Assembly: GCF_964204645.1 (NCBI RefSeq)
Contig: NC_134026.1
Coordinates: 19,238,650-19,302,649, forward strand
Direction of reading: 5' to 3'
Origin: Tubulanus polymorphus
Taxonomy: Eukaryota > Nemertea > Palaeonemertea > Tubulaniformes > Tubulanidae
Length of the DNA stretch: 64,000 nt
In this document: positions 1-12,700 of the stretch, in pieces
Layout: every line of letters begins with the position of its first letter
Position numbering within the stretch: position 1 is the stretch's first letter
The notes under the pieces: generated by a model
Databases searched by the model: none
What the model saw: only the letters and a program-made list of their open reading frames with translations
Told to the model about the DNA's origin: nothing
Made by a program: the position numbers and the translations under genes

Positions 1-560
1 TGGTGATGATTCTGGAACTGGTGTAGCTGTTGATGTAGCTATAGTGTTGAAATTGTTGAAATCTAATGGTGAAGTTGCTTGGTCAACCGGTGAGGGTCTA
101 TATGTATCCGTAGCTATGTCGACATGGGAGCTCGGTCGAGATGATGGTGAAGAATCTGGAACCGGTGAAGCTGGTGATATAGCTATCGTGTTAAAATTGG
201 AGAAATCTAACGGTGAAGTTGCTTGGTCCACAAGTGAGGACCTAAATGTATTTGTAGCTAGGCCAACTTGGGAACTTGGTCGAGATAATGCAGTTGAAGC
301 CGGAAATAATGGAGCTGATGATGTAGCTACAGTGTTGAAATTGGAAAAATCTATGGGTGAAGTTGCTTCGTCAACTGGTGAGGGTCTATATGTATCTGTA
401 GCAATGTCTACTTGAGAGTTTTGTCGAGATAATGGTGATGATTCTGGAACCGGTGTAGCTGGTAATGTGGCTATAGGGTTAAGATCGGAGAAATCTAATG
501 GTGAAGTTGCGTGGTCAACTGGTGATGGTCTAGATGTGTTGGTAGCAATGTCCATGGGAG
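1..560 (-). repeat. 144-bp tandem repeat inside a coding exon
   Basis: The plus-strand string gtgaagttgc recurs with its anchor base at 71, 215, 359 and 503, spacing exactly 144 nt each time. The period is a multiple of three and keeps the minus-strand frame open, giving four copies of a 48-residue unit. More copies may lie beyond position 1. Confidence 0.9.
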
Positions 561-710
561 TATTACAAGGAGTAACACCAACTGCTATATCTACCGGTGT
601 GTTAAAACGCATTGTATTCGTGCCGACCTCCGACCAAAAAGGAGTTTCCCGATGCCCAACAACAGATGTATGTTCTTGAGTTGTATACGGTGAATCAGAA
701 TTTGTGTGCA
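1..710 (-). CDS. RP1-like exon: Ser/Thr/Pro-rich 48-residue tandem repeats (runs off window)
   Basis: Acceptor TTTCCTTCCTACAG|TGCACA at 710, phase 1, then open to position 1 (236 codons). After a unique stretch (HRETPFWSEVGTN) it repeats a unit that starts DIATDTYRPSPVDQATSPLD and continues FSNFNTIA then PVPESSP. Copies differ by substitutions but never by frame, which favours real coding sequence. Several SP and TP sites look like kinase targets. The exon end and stop codon are beyond the window. Confidence 0.8.
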
Positions 711-3700
711 CTGTAGGAAGGAAAGATTGATTTGATACGTATGTTTATACAAGAAAGCGCGCTTCACAGCCAAGATCCCTGCTCAGCACAAGTAATCAGC
801 AAGCTCGTCATTCTATTTGCTAGTGAGGTTATGATGTATGGCCTGATTAGGTTATAGCATTTTGAGAGTAAAAATGCACTGCTATGTTGGCCTGCGCATA
901 TAACAAAGTGGTAAGTAACGATTTTGAATAAATATGGAGAATTGTTCTGTATTTGGAAGCAATTAACAGAAGCATACTCATATGCTGTTACACATTTTCA
1001 AAATGAGCTTTTAGACAGATGGCAAGCCAAACAAGATGGGTGCTGAAGCACATATCCGTTGCTTGGTCTGGTGCAGAATTTGAAGAACTGTAGTTCCTTT
1101 GCGATGTTACACTATAACAACTACATTTTTCTCTCTCCATTCACAGCATCTCATAAAATGGCCCATGCTTCTGGAGCTACATGCTGAGCTGGATTCTTAG
1201 CGCAAAAAGCTAGCTTCATATAAAAATAATTGCACAATTCCAAATGATTCATTTAAGTTCACGCATGTTTTACTTGATTTTTACCATATACCTGGAATAT
1301 ATCTTGAGGACGATTCATCCTCTGGTAAAGGTTCTTCATCATCAAATGAGACAGTTCTAGTTCTAGTTCTACGTTGAGACAACTGCACAATATCAACTGC
1401 TACAACTCAAAGAGGACAGCAAGACTCCTGAATCTCAGAACTAACGTGATCGAATTTTGATGAATCACATTCATTCGTATTTGTTACACAGTGATACAAA
1501 TTTATTGATGATTTCAAACGATATCTCAACGAGTCAATTTTGAAGACAGCATAAATGGCATGAAAAACCACATTATTCAAAATCAAAAGCAAAACTACAA
1601 GAATGATGAAAGCCCATTCAAATCTTTGCGAAAAACTTTTGGATCACCAAAATAAAGCGGAAATGAATCAAGTAAAATGGCAAATATTTACATGTCATTG
1701 ATTTGTACAAATGAATGTATGACCTGAGGAATAGTAGGGAAATGTACAAATATCACGAGGAAACTTTTCATAAATGCAAAGAAAGTCTAAAATGACTACA
1801 ATCAGCACTAACTTCACCTCACTAAAGCTGAATTATATCAATTTGAAATATGAAATATCTACCTTCATCATCATTATCCGCATCTGTTCATAGAGATGAA
1901 TAAATGAATATGAAATTTGTTAGTTCTGTAGGTTTTCCTGATGAAAAGATCTCCATAGGGAAAGCTGTTTTGTCTGTTTGTTATGGCTGAGGAGATAAGA
2001 CAAATCAGTGCAACAGTTATAAAACATTTTGTATGGCTTTTTGGTGGCCAGTTCGCACTTGTTTCCAACAGATCTGCAGATGTCCATGTGGATATTATAG
2101 ACCCAAGTTTATTACAATGGTCAGACCAGCAACAAAATGTTGTGATTGCAATAAAAACATTGATTACTTAACGATAAAGACTTGGAACGACAAAGATTTG
2201 GAAGACGCTGAACATCAATTCAATTCAAGGCCCAGTATGACAATGCAGAAAGAACAGCAAACCTCACTGAAATATCATCCAATCATATGTACATATGCGG
2301 ATGCGAGAAATCACATTTTCACAATTATTGAACAAACTTTTCACCATGCGATGCACAACCAATGCAGAATTCAGCATGCTAATCAACAATGAACTCACCC
2401 ATATGAAGACGCAAGTTAAGTAATGAGATATATTTTTCTATATCAGGCACAGCCCTACGTTTCTTCAGTGGACGATGACGTTGCTGTGAAATATTTGATA
2501 TTGGTTGTTCTGCAGATCGCAGGTCATCAAAGAAAAATAAAAACGATGTAATACATACATACATGTAGAAGATATCATCACTGATAGCGATATGTGGGGA
2601 TTCAGTTGGATTCATTAGAAATTTATTGTTGGTCATTTTTTTCTATTTTCTAATACAGTCATAGGCTTTGTCATCGTAGAGAATAATAGGAAAGAAGTTC
2701 TGGTGAACAATATTTTCAGAAGAGCTAATATCACAAATGATTTGATGGATTCTATAATTCAACGTTTCTATGATTAAAAGAAATTAGTAGTCTGGAACTG
2801 CTGGATTTGTTTTGTAATTTCTTGTAGAGGTTTGTTGCAAGTATGTAAATTGACTAGCCTTAGGGCAATCATTGGTTCCTTCTATTATAGGGTATATTAT
2901 AGGGTATATTATATGGTATATTATCAAGTATGTTATAGGGATTTAAAGGGTTGTATTGGTCTCCAAAAATATTGCATTAGTAATTCCATTTTTAATTATC
3001 TACGTATTCATAATTCTATGTACAGGATTATATATATTTGTAGCTAGTAACCACAGAAAAGACTTTTCCTGTTTATCTAATCAACTAATTAACAAATGTT
3101 TGCCAATTATTACACTAGTCTCTTAAACATGTCATAAACCTATTCAATGATTATCTATATGTTAATGTTCATAAAACCAGTAACTGTAACCATATTCTCT
3201 AGTAAACAATGTTGCTACAGACTGAGTGACTCTTGTAATTAAGTTGAACAATTAAAGTTATTTCTACCACTGTAAAACAAAGACTGACCAATCGTACACG
3301 AGGGTTTGACCAGTCATCTTGGGGGAGTGGCCTAAATCATCTTCCTGTGGTTTGGCTCGGGTTAGGTCATTCTACCTCTGGACGTAAAATAAACTGGTCA
3401 TATTTTATATATTTGTTTATCATCAATTTTAGGTAAGTCAATCTTTGCATGTTTCAACTATGTATTTTGTATATTGTATTAAACTAAAACATCATAATAT
3501 AGGCCTAGATAAACTTTACTGTATTCGACTCATTTAGATTCACTATATCATAATCATTCAACATTCATGTTAATCATCTATAGTTCTATCATATTCAAAA
3601 CATTATGTACACCTATCATATCTATTACACTGTAAAATGATTCTACCTTTAATCTTAGTGAATCTTGACGAACCCGACTATAATACTTCTTTCTGCGGAG

Positions 3701-6700
3701 AAATCGTACCAGAAATCATTGTCGGAGTTAAGGAATGTCTGACACATATGCAGATAAGAGACTGTTTAAATGGAATCCATATGTTAGCATCATTTCTATG
3801 TTATAAGGCAAGTTTTACTGGATATCACTTGAAGATTACCAGTACATGTACATTCATATGAAAATTTACATATTCTTTTTAAAATCTACAAGTGAAAATA
3901 TTCGTGGAAAAACTATCGTTTACCACTTTTTATAGATTTGGTATCATCCATGAAATAAACACATGTCGCTAATGGCTTCCATTGTTTGAAGGTTATTGGA
4001 TGCATGCAGTCAGGAATCATGCAGGATTTTGTGGGTAGTTCGTGGTTATGAGCTGAATGTGAAGGGGGTGGCATGATAAGCGAGGATTGAATTTCAAATA
4101 GAAATCCGATATGTAATGGGTATATGGAAGACCTTCCAGAAAAGATAGCTACCTCCATCAAGCCCCTGGCACCAGTAATTACCCAATTACCATGACATTT
4201 AATTAATTTCCATTAAGCTTTTTAACCAATCTAATGAATCATTTTGATGTCATTAGAGGACTTTCAGACACAGCCATCTTTTCTAAACTGTAAATGGCAA
4301 AGCGAGCTGCACATCTTAGGAGTATTTTCTTCACAGCACTCATTTAGCTTGTACAATTAAAGAAGGTGTGGCACACATTTTTCGAGCTGACATAATCTTA
4401 CAGGGTGGGAGCAAGGTATCAAAGCATTTTTGACTCAAAATCAGGCCAGTTTTTAGCCCACACATACCCGGTTTTGCTCGTTGACCATTGTCCGCCTGAT
4501 GATTTGGTAAATGCCAGATAAGTGCATGCCGGATTAACTTCAAACTTGTGCAGCAAGCTTTTTACGATGGAGATGTAGGGGCACATTCAAAATATTTGTG
4601 AAAACTTGCCCCTACGTGATGGTTAACAAAACATAAAGGAGACAAAAAACAACACAATCAAAACAAACGAATGCTTTTTCAATTCTTGGTATGTATCAAA
4701 TAAAAACGATATTTACATACATGCAGACGACAAGACTGGCTACATTTGGTTGATCTTGATTGGTTGGTCAATGTCAGAGCAACAGAACGATAAAACAGGT
4801 GCAAGCAGGGTGCAAGGGTTAGATGGATTGTTTATTTGCAAAAACATTGAAAAAAAAATCAACAAAACGCATACAACATCTATTGTTTGTGAATCATATC
4901 ATTACAATGATTTCACACTCAAACTAATTGCAGAGTATGGAACAATTCTACTACTTGTACGCAAACATAAATATAAATTTGATAAATACATACAGTAAAT
5001 ACATTTTTGATTTTCTTGCTCAGGTTTTCAAGCCCAAAATACAGTGGAACCTTGGAACAGGGAGCCAAACAATATGTTTGTTGGAATAACATTGGAATAA
5101 CCATTCTGATAGAATCATAACTCCAAAGTTATAACTGATATCATATTGCTGCAGTTTTTCATAACAAGGCTCTACTGTATTGCTAAATATCTATATAAAA
5201 TAAAATCTCATTCATCAGTAAATTCATGGCAACTATAATCTACATAACAATGACTACAATTATATCACAATATCAATTGCGTTATTTATGTCTCTAGTTA
5301 GGGTATAATGGAATTATATCTAGTCATAAATGTAATCTAAACTTTTCTATCCTTAGATATTCAATCAGAAAATTTGTACAGAGAAATCAGTAAACTTCCT
5401 ATTGTCTGATGATATATAAGAATATTTCTCGACAAAAAATAAAGCCTATTTTCTGATGATATATAAGAATATTTCTCGACAAAAAATAAAGCCTTTTTGA
5501 ACTCAGTACTATCATAAGCCCTGAGTAACAAGCATATAAAACATCACAATATCTATATTTTATTTAAGCTGTAATCACACAAGAAGCATTTTTGACGAAA
5601 CCTTTTGGCCAAATTAAATTTGGCCCATGCCAGATCAAGCCTGGGTAAAACCATATACACCGATGCCAAATGGGTTCATGCCTGTTTCACGCAGAACCAA
5701 TTTGATCCGACCAAAATTGTAAAACCAGGCCCCACGCCAAATCTTAGCTCGGGCGTGAATGCTAACTGAAAGGACTCACCTTACTTGCCACAGCCTTGTT
5801 TTTATAACATCTTAGTATAACGTGAGTGATTTACGTGTGAACATCCTTTCTATTTGAGCATGGGCCAAATTCTGGTCTTTAGCTAGTTTGGCAAAATCGT
5901 CTCTATGTGATCACTGGATGTCAATCATCACCAAAAAATGTTCTCATCCAAATTCTCTCAACGAGCTACGATTAAAAACAACTGATCAAGAAGCCAAATC
6001 GTTCCAGAAAAAGTTTCTCTAAAGCTTAAGCCAAATAAAACTTTCGAAATTTCAATAACCATTTTCCTTTTGGTATGTATCAAATCATTGCAACATCAAG
6101 ACAACATTGGTTACTTTTACAATTCTATTTCCATTTCTTCCTCAACAGGGTATGATGAGACATTGCACAAGATGATGTTTTCTTAATGAAAACTGAGGGG
6201 CTTATCTGACATCCCCCTACCAATTGACCGAACCGACTCTTTCTATTGGCCAGATATGCCTTTTCTCATGATTCAGGGTAACACTAGTTACACTTGGGCT
6301 TAATAGGTGTAATCATCGAATAGAGTTAGGAAAATTGATATACATCCTAAACACCTTGAATAGGGTAGGGCAAATGATTTTGTCCATTTCCTCAAGAGCA
6401 TCAAGTTTATACTAATGTATCACCACCCAATATCCTTTAAAATCCCGTATTCCTAACGCGTTAGGTCATCAAATAGGTCATAAGAAAGTCTTATGCCATT
6501 TTTTTTTGTGGGCATTGCACACCAACATTCAACACGTGAAAAAGTTTTTCTGTGTTTGTTTGATGCGGTGTGTGAAAGGCTTAAATAAAACTCCCTCGTG
6601 TATTTGAGAAATTCAATGATTCCCAACATTTAGCTGAATTGATAAAACACAGTATACATTGACATTGTACATACATAATGTCCCAATAATGGAATATTTT

Positions 6701-9700
6701 GGTGATTATTGACATCCGTACACTGATAGACAATAGATTCGCAACAAGATGGACATTTCACTTCGCACAATATCAACATCTATTAACTCACCAAACGGAG
6801 TATCACAAAAACTGTCATCATCATCATTGATATCCTCAATCGAATCATCGTCATCATCATCAAACTCGTAGTCTTTTATATAAAAAAATACACAATTACC
6901 AGATAATGATATCCAGATGAAGAGGGACAGTAAAAGCCCGTTTAGGATGGACACACTGAAGTTCAGCTAGTTTCTAGTTGTCCAGCCAGTACCTGATACC
7001 AAATTTGCATTCAGCCAAATAATTCGGCTGAATCAAAAATCATTGATACTTTTTGGTAAGATGTTACTCGCCGCAATTCTGTTTAGCTAGTGTGTCAACT
7101 TCCGAATAAATTCATGTAAACTTGAATCTGGTAGCCATATGGAAAAATTGTTATTTCTGACAGTAAAGTAAAATTTAAAAAAAGTTTTATGAAAGTGTCC
7201 TTCGATTAGAAATAGATTAAACATTGCGTAAGTCAAGTCAGAAGTAGATGTTTCTCATTTGATTCGAAGTTAGATTTTCTACGTCGGAAACTTGGCTGTG
7301 TCAGAGTATCTTATGTCTCCAATGATAAGAAACAGATTAAACCTCAAGCCGCATGTTGGACTCAAAGGTTATATGATATTCCTTTAGTTGAACCAAATAT
7401 GCTAAAACAGGTCAATATACGTGTAGACCTCGCCTCTGCAGTTGTTATATAAGGTGAGTCAATACATGGTAGTAAGAATGAGCTCAGTCTCATTCACAAG
7501 TACCAGTAGAAGTTTTCATTCAAAAGTTTGAAAATCTGACGTTACAAGTTTTTCTAAGCAATCGAAAATCTTCTTGCCACATAACTAAAGATAACTAGGA
7601 TATTTTCATCAAAATTGGTCAGTCAAAATTCATAAAAATGATTCAGCCTTGAACAATAATCCTGGAACTATAACCATTTTATAAATTCCCAACCAATCTT
7701 TCAAGTATAGTAAGCTTTTAGGTTAAGTTGCATTTCTGCACAATCATCTGATGAAAATTCGGCCCTGAGTAGGTTTATACGAAATAAGATATCTTTCTGC
7801 TAAGATTGTGCTAATGAGGTTTGACTGTATGTAGAATTTTAATAGTAAGGACAAGGTGACAATATTTGTCAAGAAAGAAAAGCAATATGGAGAAGAAAAA
7901 AATTTGTTAAAAAGTACCATTCATGAATACATTATAGGAGCTGGTGTATACAGATAAGCCACCTAAACTGATCGCCAGAAAAAGAAAGCTCTGAAAAATT
8001 CAAGATTTTTTGTATGGTTTCTCTTATTGTAGCCCTATCTATAGCAGCACAAATTAATATTGGCCTAACTCTTCGGTGGTATGCCTTTTTCCAGACTCCT
8101 ACTCTCTTCAGCATGCATATATACTTCTTCAAGGATGGTTCAAGAACATAAAGATCAGTCTTCAAGAGCTCTCTCGGTCATACGTGCCGACAATAGAGGC
8201 TACGCGGCTTTCAGTCATGATCGCAAAATGCCTATTTTCTAGTGATACATTGCTTCCATCATCACTTGGTAAAGCATTTTGTCTTGAACTATTCAATTTC
8301 TCACCAGTCTCATGTATCACAGGTTGTATTTCGGCTTTTGGTGGCTCTCCTTTTTGTTCCACACTTGAATCTTCACTGTACATAGCAGCTTCAATTGCAT
8401 TCAAAGCAAGATCTTTAGCAACTTGTTGCTCAATATCTGATTCACTTTTTTTGTTTATGTCGTTGGTTTCAGCTTGTTTTTCCAATTCGGACTCTTCTGA
8501 ATGAATTGCTGCTTGGATAGCTTCTTCGACAAGTTTGTGGCTAGTTAGTGTGCAAGGGGAGGAAGGTGATGGTGGTGGTGGAGAGGGTGCAGCCCCTAGA
8601 ATTAAGACAGATAGTTTGAATAACCAGTTTAAATCATACAATAAAGTCCACGCTTAGAGCTTGGGACAGCTATTCACGACATCGTCTTTTAGAAATACCA
8701 TAAAACTATCAGCCTAATCTTTCTTTTTCGGTTCATTGTATATTGTAAGATTCCATTTCATTGTATTAAATAAATGTTTCAAAATGGTGGCGACTTTTCT
8801 TGAATTACTTAATCCTTACATACTTATTCCTAGTCTTTTTATCAAAGATATAAGCCCATATGTTTATTTGGATGGACTCTCTTTCAAAATCAACTTATTT
8901 GCTTTCTCAGTGTTACGAGTGGAAAAGTACATTTCAACGAGATGATAGTTTGAACAATGTACCTCTGAACCCATTTTAGTGAAAGTTCAATGCATATAAA
9001 TCAAATCCTTTGCCTAAAGCAGGTTGAAGTCGTGGACTTTATTGTATTCTGCTGGGCGATTTTTTAAAATATAAGACTGATATTAGGGAATAAGGAAATG
9101 CTGCTGTTAATTGTTAGAGATGGATGCTGAATTAATGGGAAATAAGATTACAAGTTACCATATCAATGAAGCAGAAGAATTGAGAAATCAAACTGCATAT
9201 AGAAGCAACATTAAGCAGCTATTAAGATCATACCTCCGGCACAAAACTCAACATTACTTGTGGGATTGTGTATCACATATAGGTACTGGGAAGATGACTT
9301 GCCATGAGTTATGAACAACTTTGATTATCATTGAAGATTTACTGGTATTGTATTGATCTTAAAAATTGCGCCTATACGTCATATAGACCGTCACCATTTG
9401 TACTAGGTAAGTCACATAATTATAACTTCTCTTGCATTGCGATTGACTGCTATCCAACTATTGTCTCACACACACATTGTAAAACTTGGGAATATTCAAT
9501 TCTGAAATCATTTTTTTTCTGTGGATATTATGAACATTTGGTGGAATCTTTGAGCAAAGATATTCAGCTTGGTATATGGTATATCGGGCTTATTATCAAA
9601 CAAGGTGCAAAATCTAGATCGGCTCACAAATTTCCCTGGCTTATTAAAAATCAAGGATCAGGGACTTCTCTTGAAGCATTTCAAACAACTCATGATATTA

Positions 9701-12700
9701 ATATTATTCAATGCATCTAGAGCTTAGATGCTGTTGATTCAAGTGATCAAAGTATCAAACCATATCAGAAGCTGAGAATATTCTTGCAGTTACATAAGTA
9801 CATACATGAATTGAAACAACACCGAAAATGACTTCCACATCCAAAACCCACCACCTCATGAATCTGATTAGAAAAATGCCAAAGCTTCCATGAACCCGTT
9901 CTGAGTTGAATATCAATCAAGGCTCAAATTATTCTCTTTCCAAACATCATGCTCTCTGATTTCAAATTTTAGCGTTCTACTGTGAAGCATTAGCTCTTGA
10001 AGAACATGAATATGGAGAACATGAACATGAAGTACACGTACAGTAATATGCTTAAACCTTATAATACCATACGACCATTAAGAAGGAAAGCCAAAAACCA
10101 CAACACAATTATCATTGTTAAATAAGCTGAAATACCCCTGTTACCAAATGAAATAAATAGATATATCAATACAACATAACATCACTCACCATCTACAATG
10201 TCTTCTGACACCGTCTCGGCTACAATGTTACATGTAACATGCATTTACAAAAACAATTACATTCATGAGTAAACCGCAATATCATCTTTAGATTCAAGTT
10301 ATTAGTTCACACCCAGCTGCCTTATCCAATAATAAGTCCATTAGCTATTTAGGTCTTCTAACCCCAATGGATTTGTATTTAGGATAGAAACTGGAATGTT
10401 AACCCTTTCATTTGTACTGGTACAGATCCGGTTGATACAAACTGAAATACCGATACAAACCACTATAGTGTAGAGATGATAAGTGTCTATCTACTACCAT
10501 AGACCATAGAAAAGGAACCATTTCCATTTTTATAGTACCGGTATACACTAGGATACCATGTAGCTGAGCTTTATCTTGTATTTGACACCGGGGTACCCGC
10601 AGTGCTACTGTGGCAATTGAGGATTCCACTTATGGCAAGCGAGGATCCGCCACGTAGATAGATGGTCGTCCGCGTTCGATTTCTTCTACATTTCAATTAG
10701 GCCTAAATCTAAATGAACTTTTCTCTTAAATGAATCAATTATTTATAGTATAAGATTGGAAGTATTGTATATTTGGTGGGTGCTGTGATATTATATGGAT
10801 TGGGGATTCTAAAAATCCAGTTCAAAGTTCATTGAAGATGAACTAATTTTTTACAACGGACAACCTACTGCTCGTCACGCCATCTGGCGGGATAGCTGGT
10901 TTTGCAGTTACCCCATTGAACAATTCTTATCATTGCTAACTGCTATAACATGTAAGAATGCAGCAATGGTAACAAACTTAATAACTTGAATCTAACTACT
11001 GATAATAATAATGATGATATTTCTATGTTTTACTATAATACTGAAAGCAATTTGGGCCATTGAATACATGAATCTGATCAAAAAGCATGCAAATCATCAA
11101 AAATATAAAAATGAGACATTATTTCGTTGGTGTACAGCATTCAGTGCTTTATCTATGGGTGATATCCTTTAGGTAATGACTTGAATTAAATAATAGAACA
11201 CATTAATGGTGCAACAGTGTCGTCTCACACGTGCATCTCATAGACAATCCAATATCTCACCTTTCACTGTTAGAATTCGTTCGATTCTCTTATCCTCCAT
11301 ACTTGTATCTAACCATCTAGAATAAAGTTAAAAAATACATGATCAAAAAATGCAGATAGAAATTATACAAAAACTCCTGACGAAGTTTCTCAAAATACTT
11401 TTTAATGATTTAGAAATACATATTTTAATTGGATTACAGCTTACATATATACTTTGGCTAACTAGGGCAACTGCAACATTTTTTAATTGTTTAAGGGTTT
11501 GCTGTGGCTGATTAGTAAGATGTTAATAGCCAAATTAAACCATTGGAATTTTAAAGGATGTAAAGCATAGGAAGCTAATTTTGTTGGAGATTAAAAAGAA
11601 AAATATTCAGACCATATTCTATTAGTGGAAAATGTATGCATGAATCAGATTGAACTATCTTTATTAAGCATGAAAAGTTGAATATTCAAGAGTGGGATAG
11701 TAGAATTTAGGTACCTTTCGCACGTGAAGACATATTCAGATTTGGCATTTTCAGTTTCTCTGATGATAATCTGTCGACAATACCATCCTTCTCCTGCTCC
11801 TTCACCATCATGACTTACCACACACTTATCAATCTTACCCAAAGATACCGCTTCGATATCGAATTTATCAGTCTGCAAGCAGCAAAAATTTAGGATCAGA
11901 TTTTTCTCTGGTGCCTCCTTTGGGCATGCCAAAGTGGAAAAAGATTCCAGAAAGAATAATTGAAAAGAAATAATTCATTTTCAGTGCCGACTGTTTTAGA
12001 CTTCTTAATTTTCACCACAGAAAAAGAACCTTCCAAAGCAAAGGTCATGACCGCTTCCATAAATCCCCTTGGAATATCATCAAATTGTCTAACAATCAAC
12101 TTATAGAATGAAACGCTGATTAATATTATTCACCATAGGGATGGCCACCATCTTATCTTGTTTGGAGTTTCTATACAATTCACAATAGAATCGTGAATCC
12201 TTGATCTAAAAAGTAGGTACTTTTTGGATGTGCTCTTCAAGCCCTACCTGTCCTACTTGGAAGAACTCATCTCCTTGCTTCCGGTTTATCAATCGTTTTC
12301 CAGTGTCTCCATACTCTCCAAACAGCTGTACATAAACATTGGCATCGGTGTCAGCACCAGGAAGTTCTCCAGTGTGAACTTCCAGAAAATATGTCACAAC
12401 TGTAAATCGCAAAGTATCGTTTAAAAAAAAAAGGAATTTAAGAAAGTGTTTTTCCAAAAGTACAGTACGTATACAAAAACAGGGGCTGAGATTTGTTAAT
12501 TTTTCTTAGAACATGATGCTTAAAAGTACACACTTGTAAAGAGGATGAAATTACGAAATTTATTTTCACATGACAAAAATTAATGCCCAGTATGATGCAA
12601 GGGCTAACTAAGCTATATAACATCAAACATGCTCTATAGCACACTGAAAACTGGATGAACATACCTGGTAGTGAGTCTTTTCCAGGACGAATTGCTGGCA

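Larger units (their letters stand above)
711..6791 (-). other. Introns of the RP1-like tail region (exons listed apart)
   Basis: Apart from the small exons at 1292-1382, 1446-1594, 1863-1883 and 2399-2509 this is AT-rich intron with the 47-bp duplication and a family B MITE. Plus-strand frames near 1983-2392 and 3637-3861 are open but without convincing homology. Confidence 0.6.
6873..11260 (-). other. Introns between tail exons
   Basis: Holds the 8305-8595 and 10190-10219 exons. The remainder is AT-rich sequence without recognisable repeats or coding frames. Confidence 0.6.

Noticed and set aside
44-679. Plus-strand repeat frames
   Set aside because: The minus strand is open through the whole stretch, starts at a strong splice acceptor and continues the phase of the previous exon; the plus frames are its shadow.
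1983-2392. Plus-strand frames with Cys-rich stretch CRCPCGYY
   Set aside because: No splice context or homology, and spacing of Cys does not fit a known zinc finger.
3656-3807. Plus-strand exon-like piece (good acceptor, GC donor AAG|GCAAGT)
   Set aside because: Reads like protein (EIVPEIIVGVKECLTHM) but has no partner exon or recognisable family and lies in an intron of the minus-strand gene.
4569-4615. Inverted repeat GTAGGGGCA/TGCCCCTAC
   Set aside because: Short arms, single copy; not enough to call an element.
8162-8304. Read-through end of the Glu-rich exon with a TGA
   Set aside because: A strong donor at 8305 in the right phase joins the next exon; the stop lies in intron.
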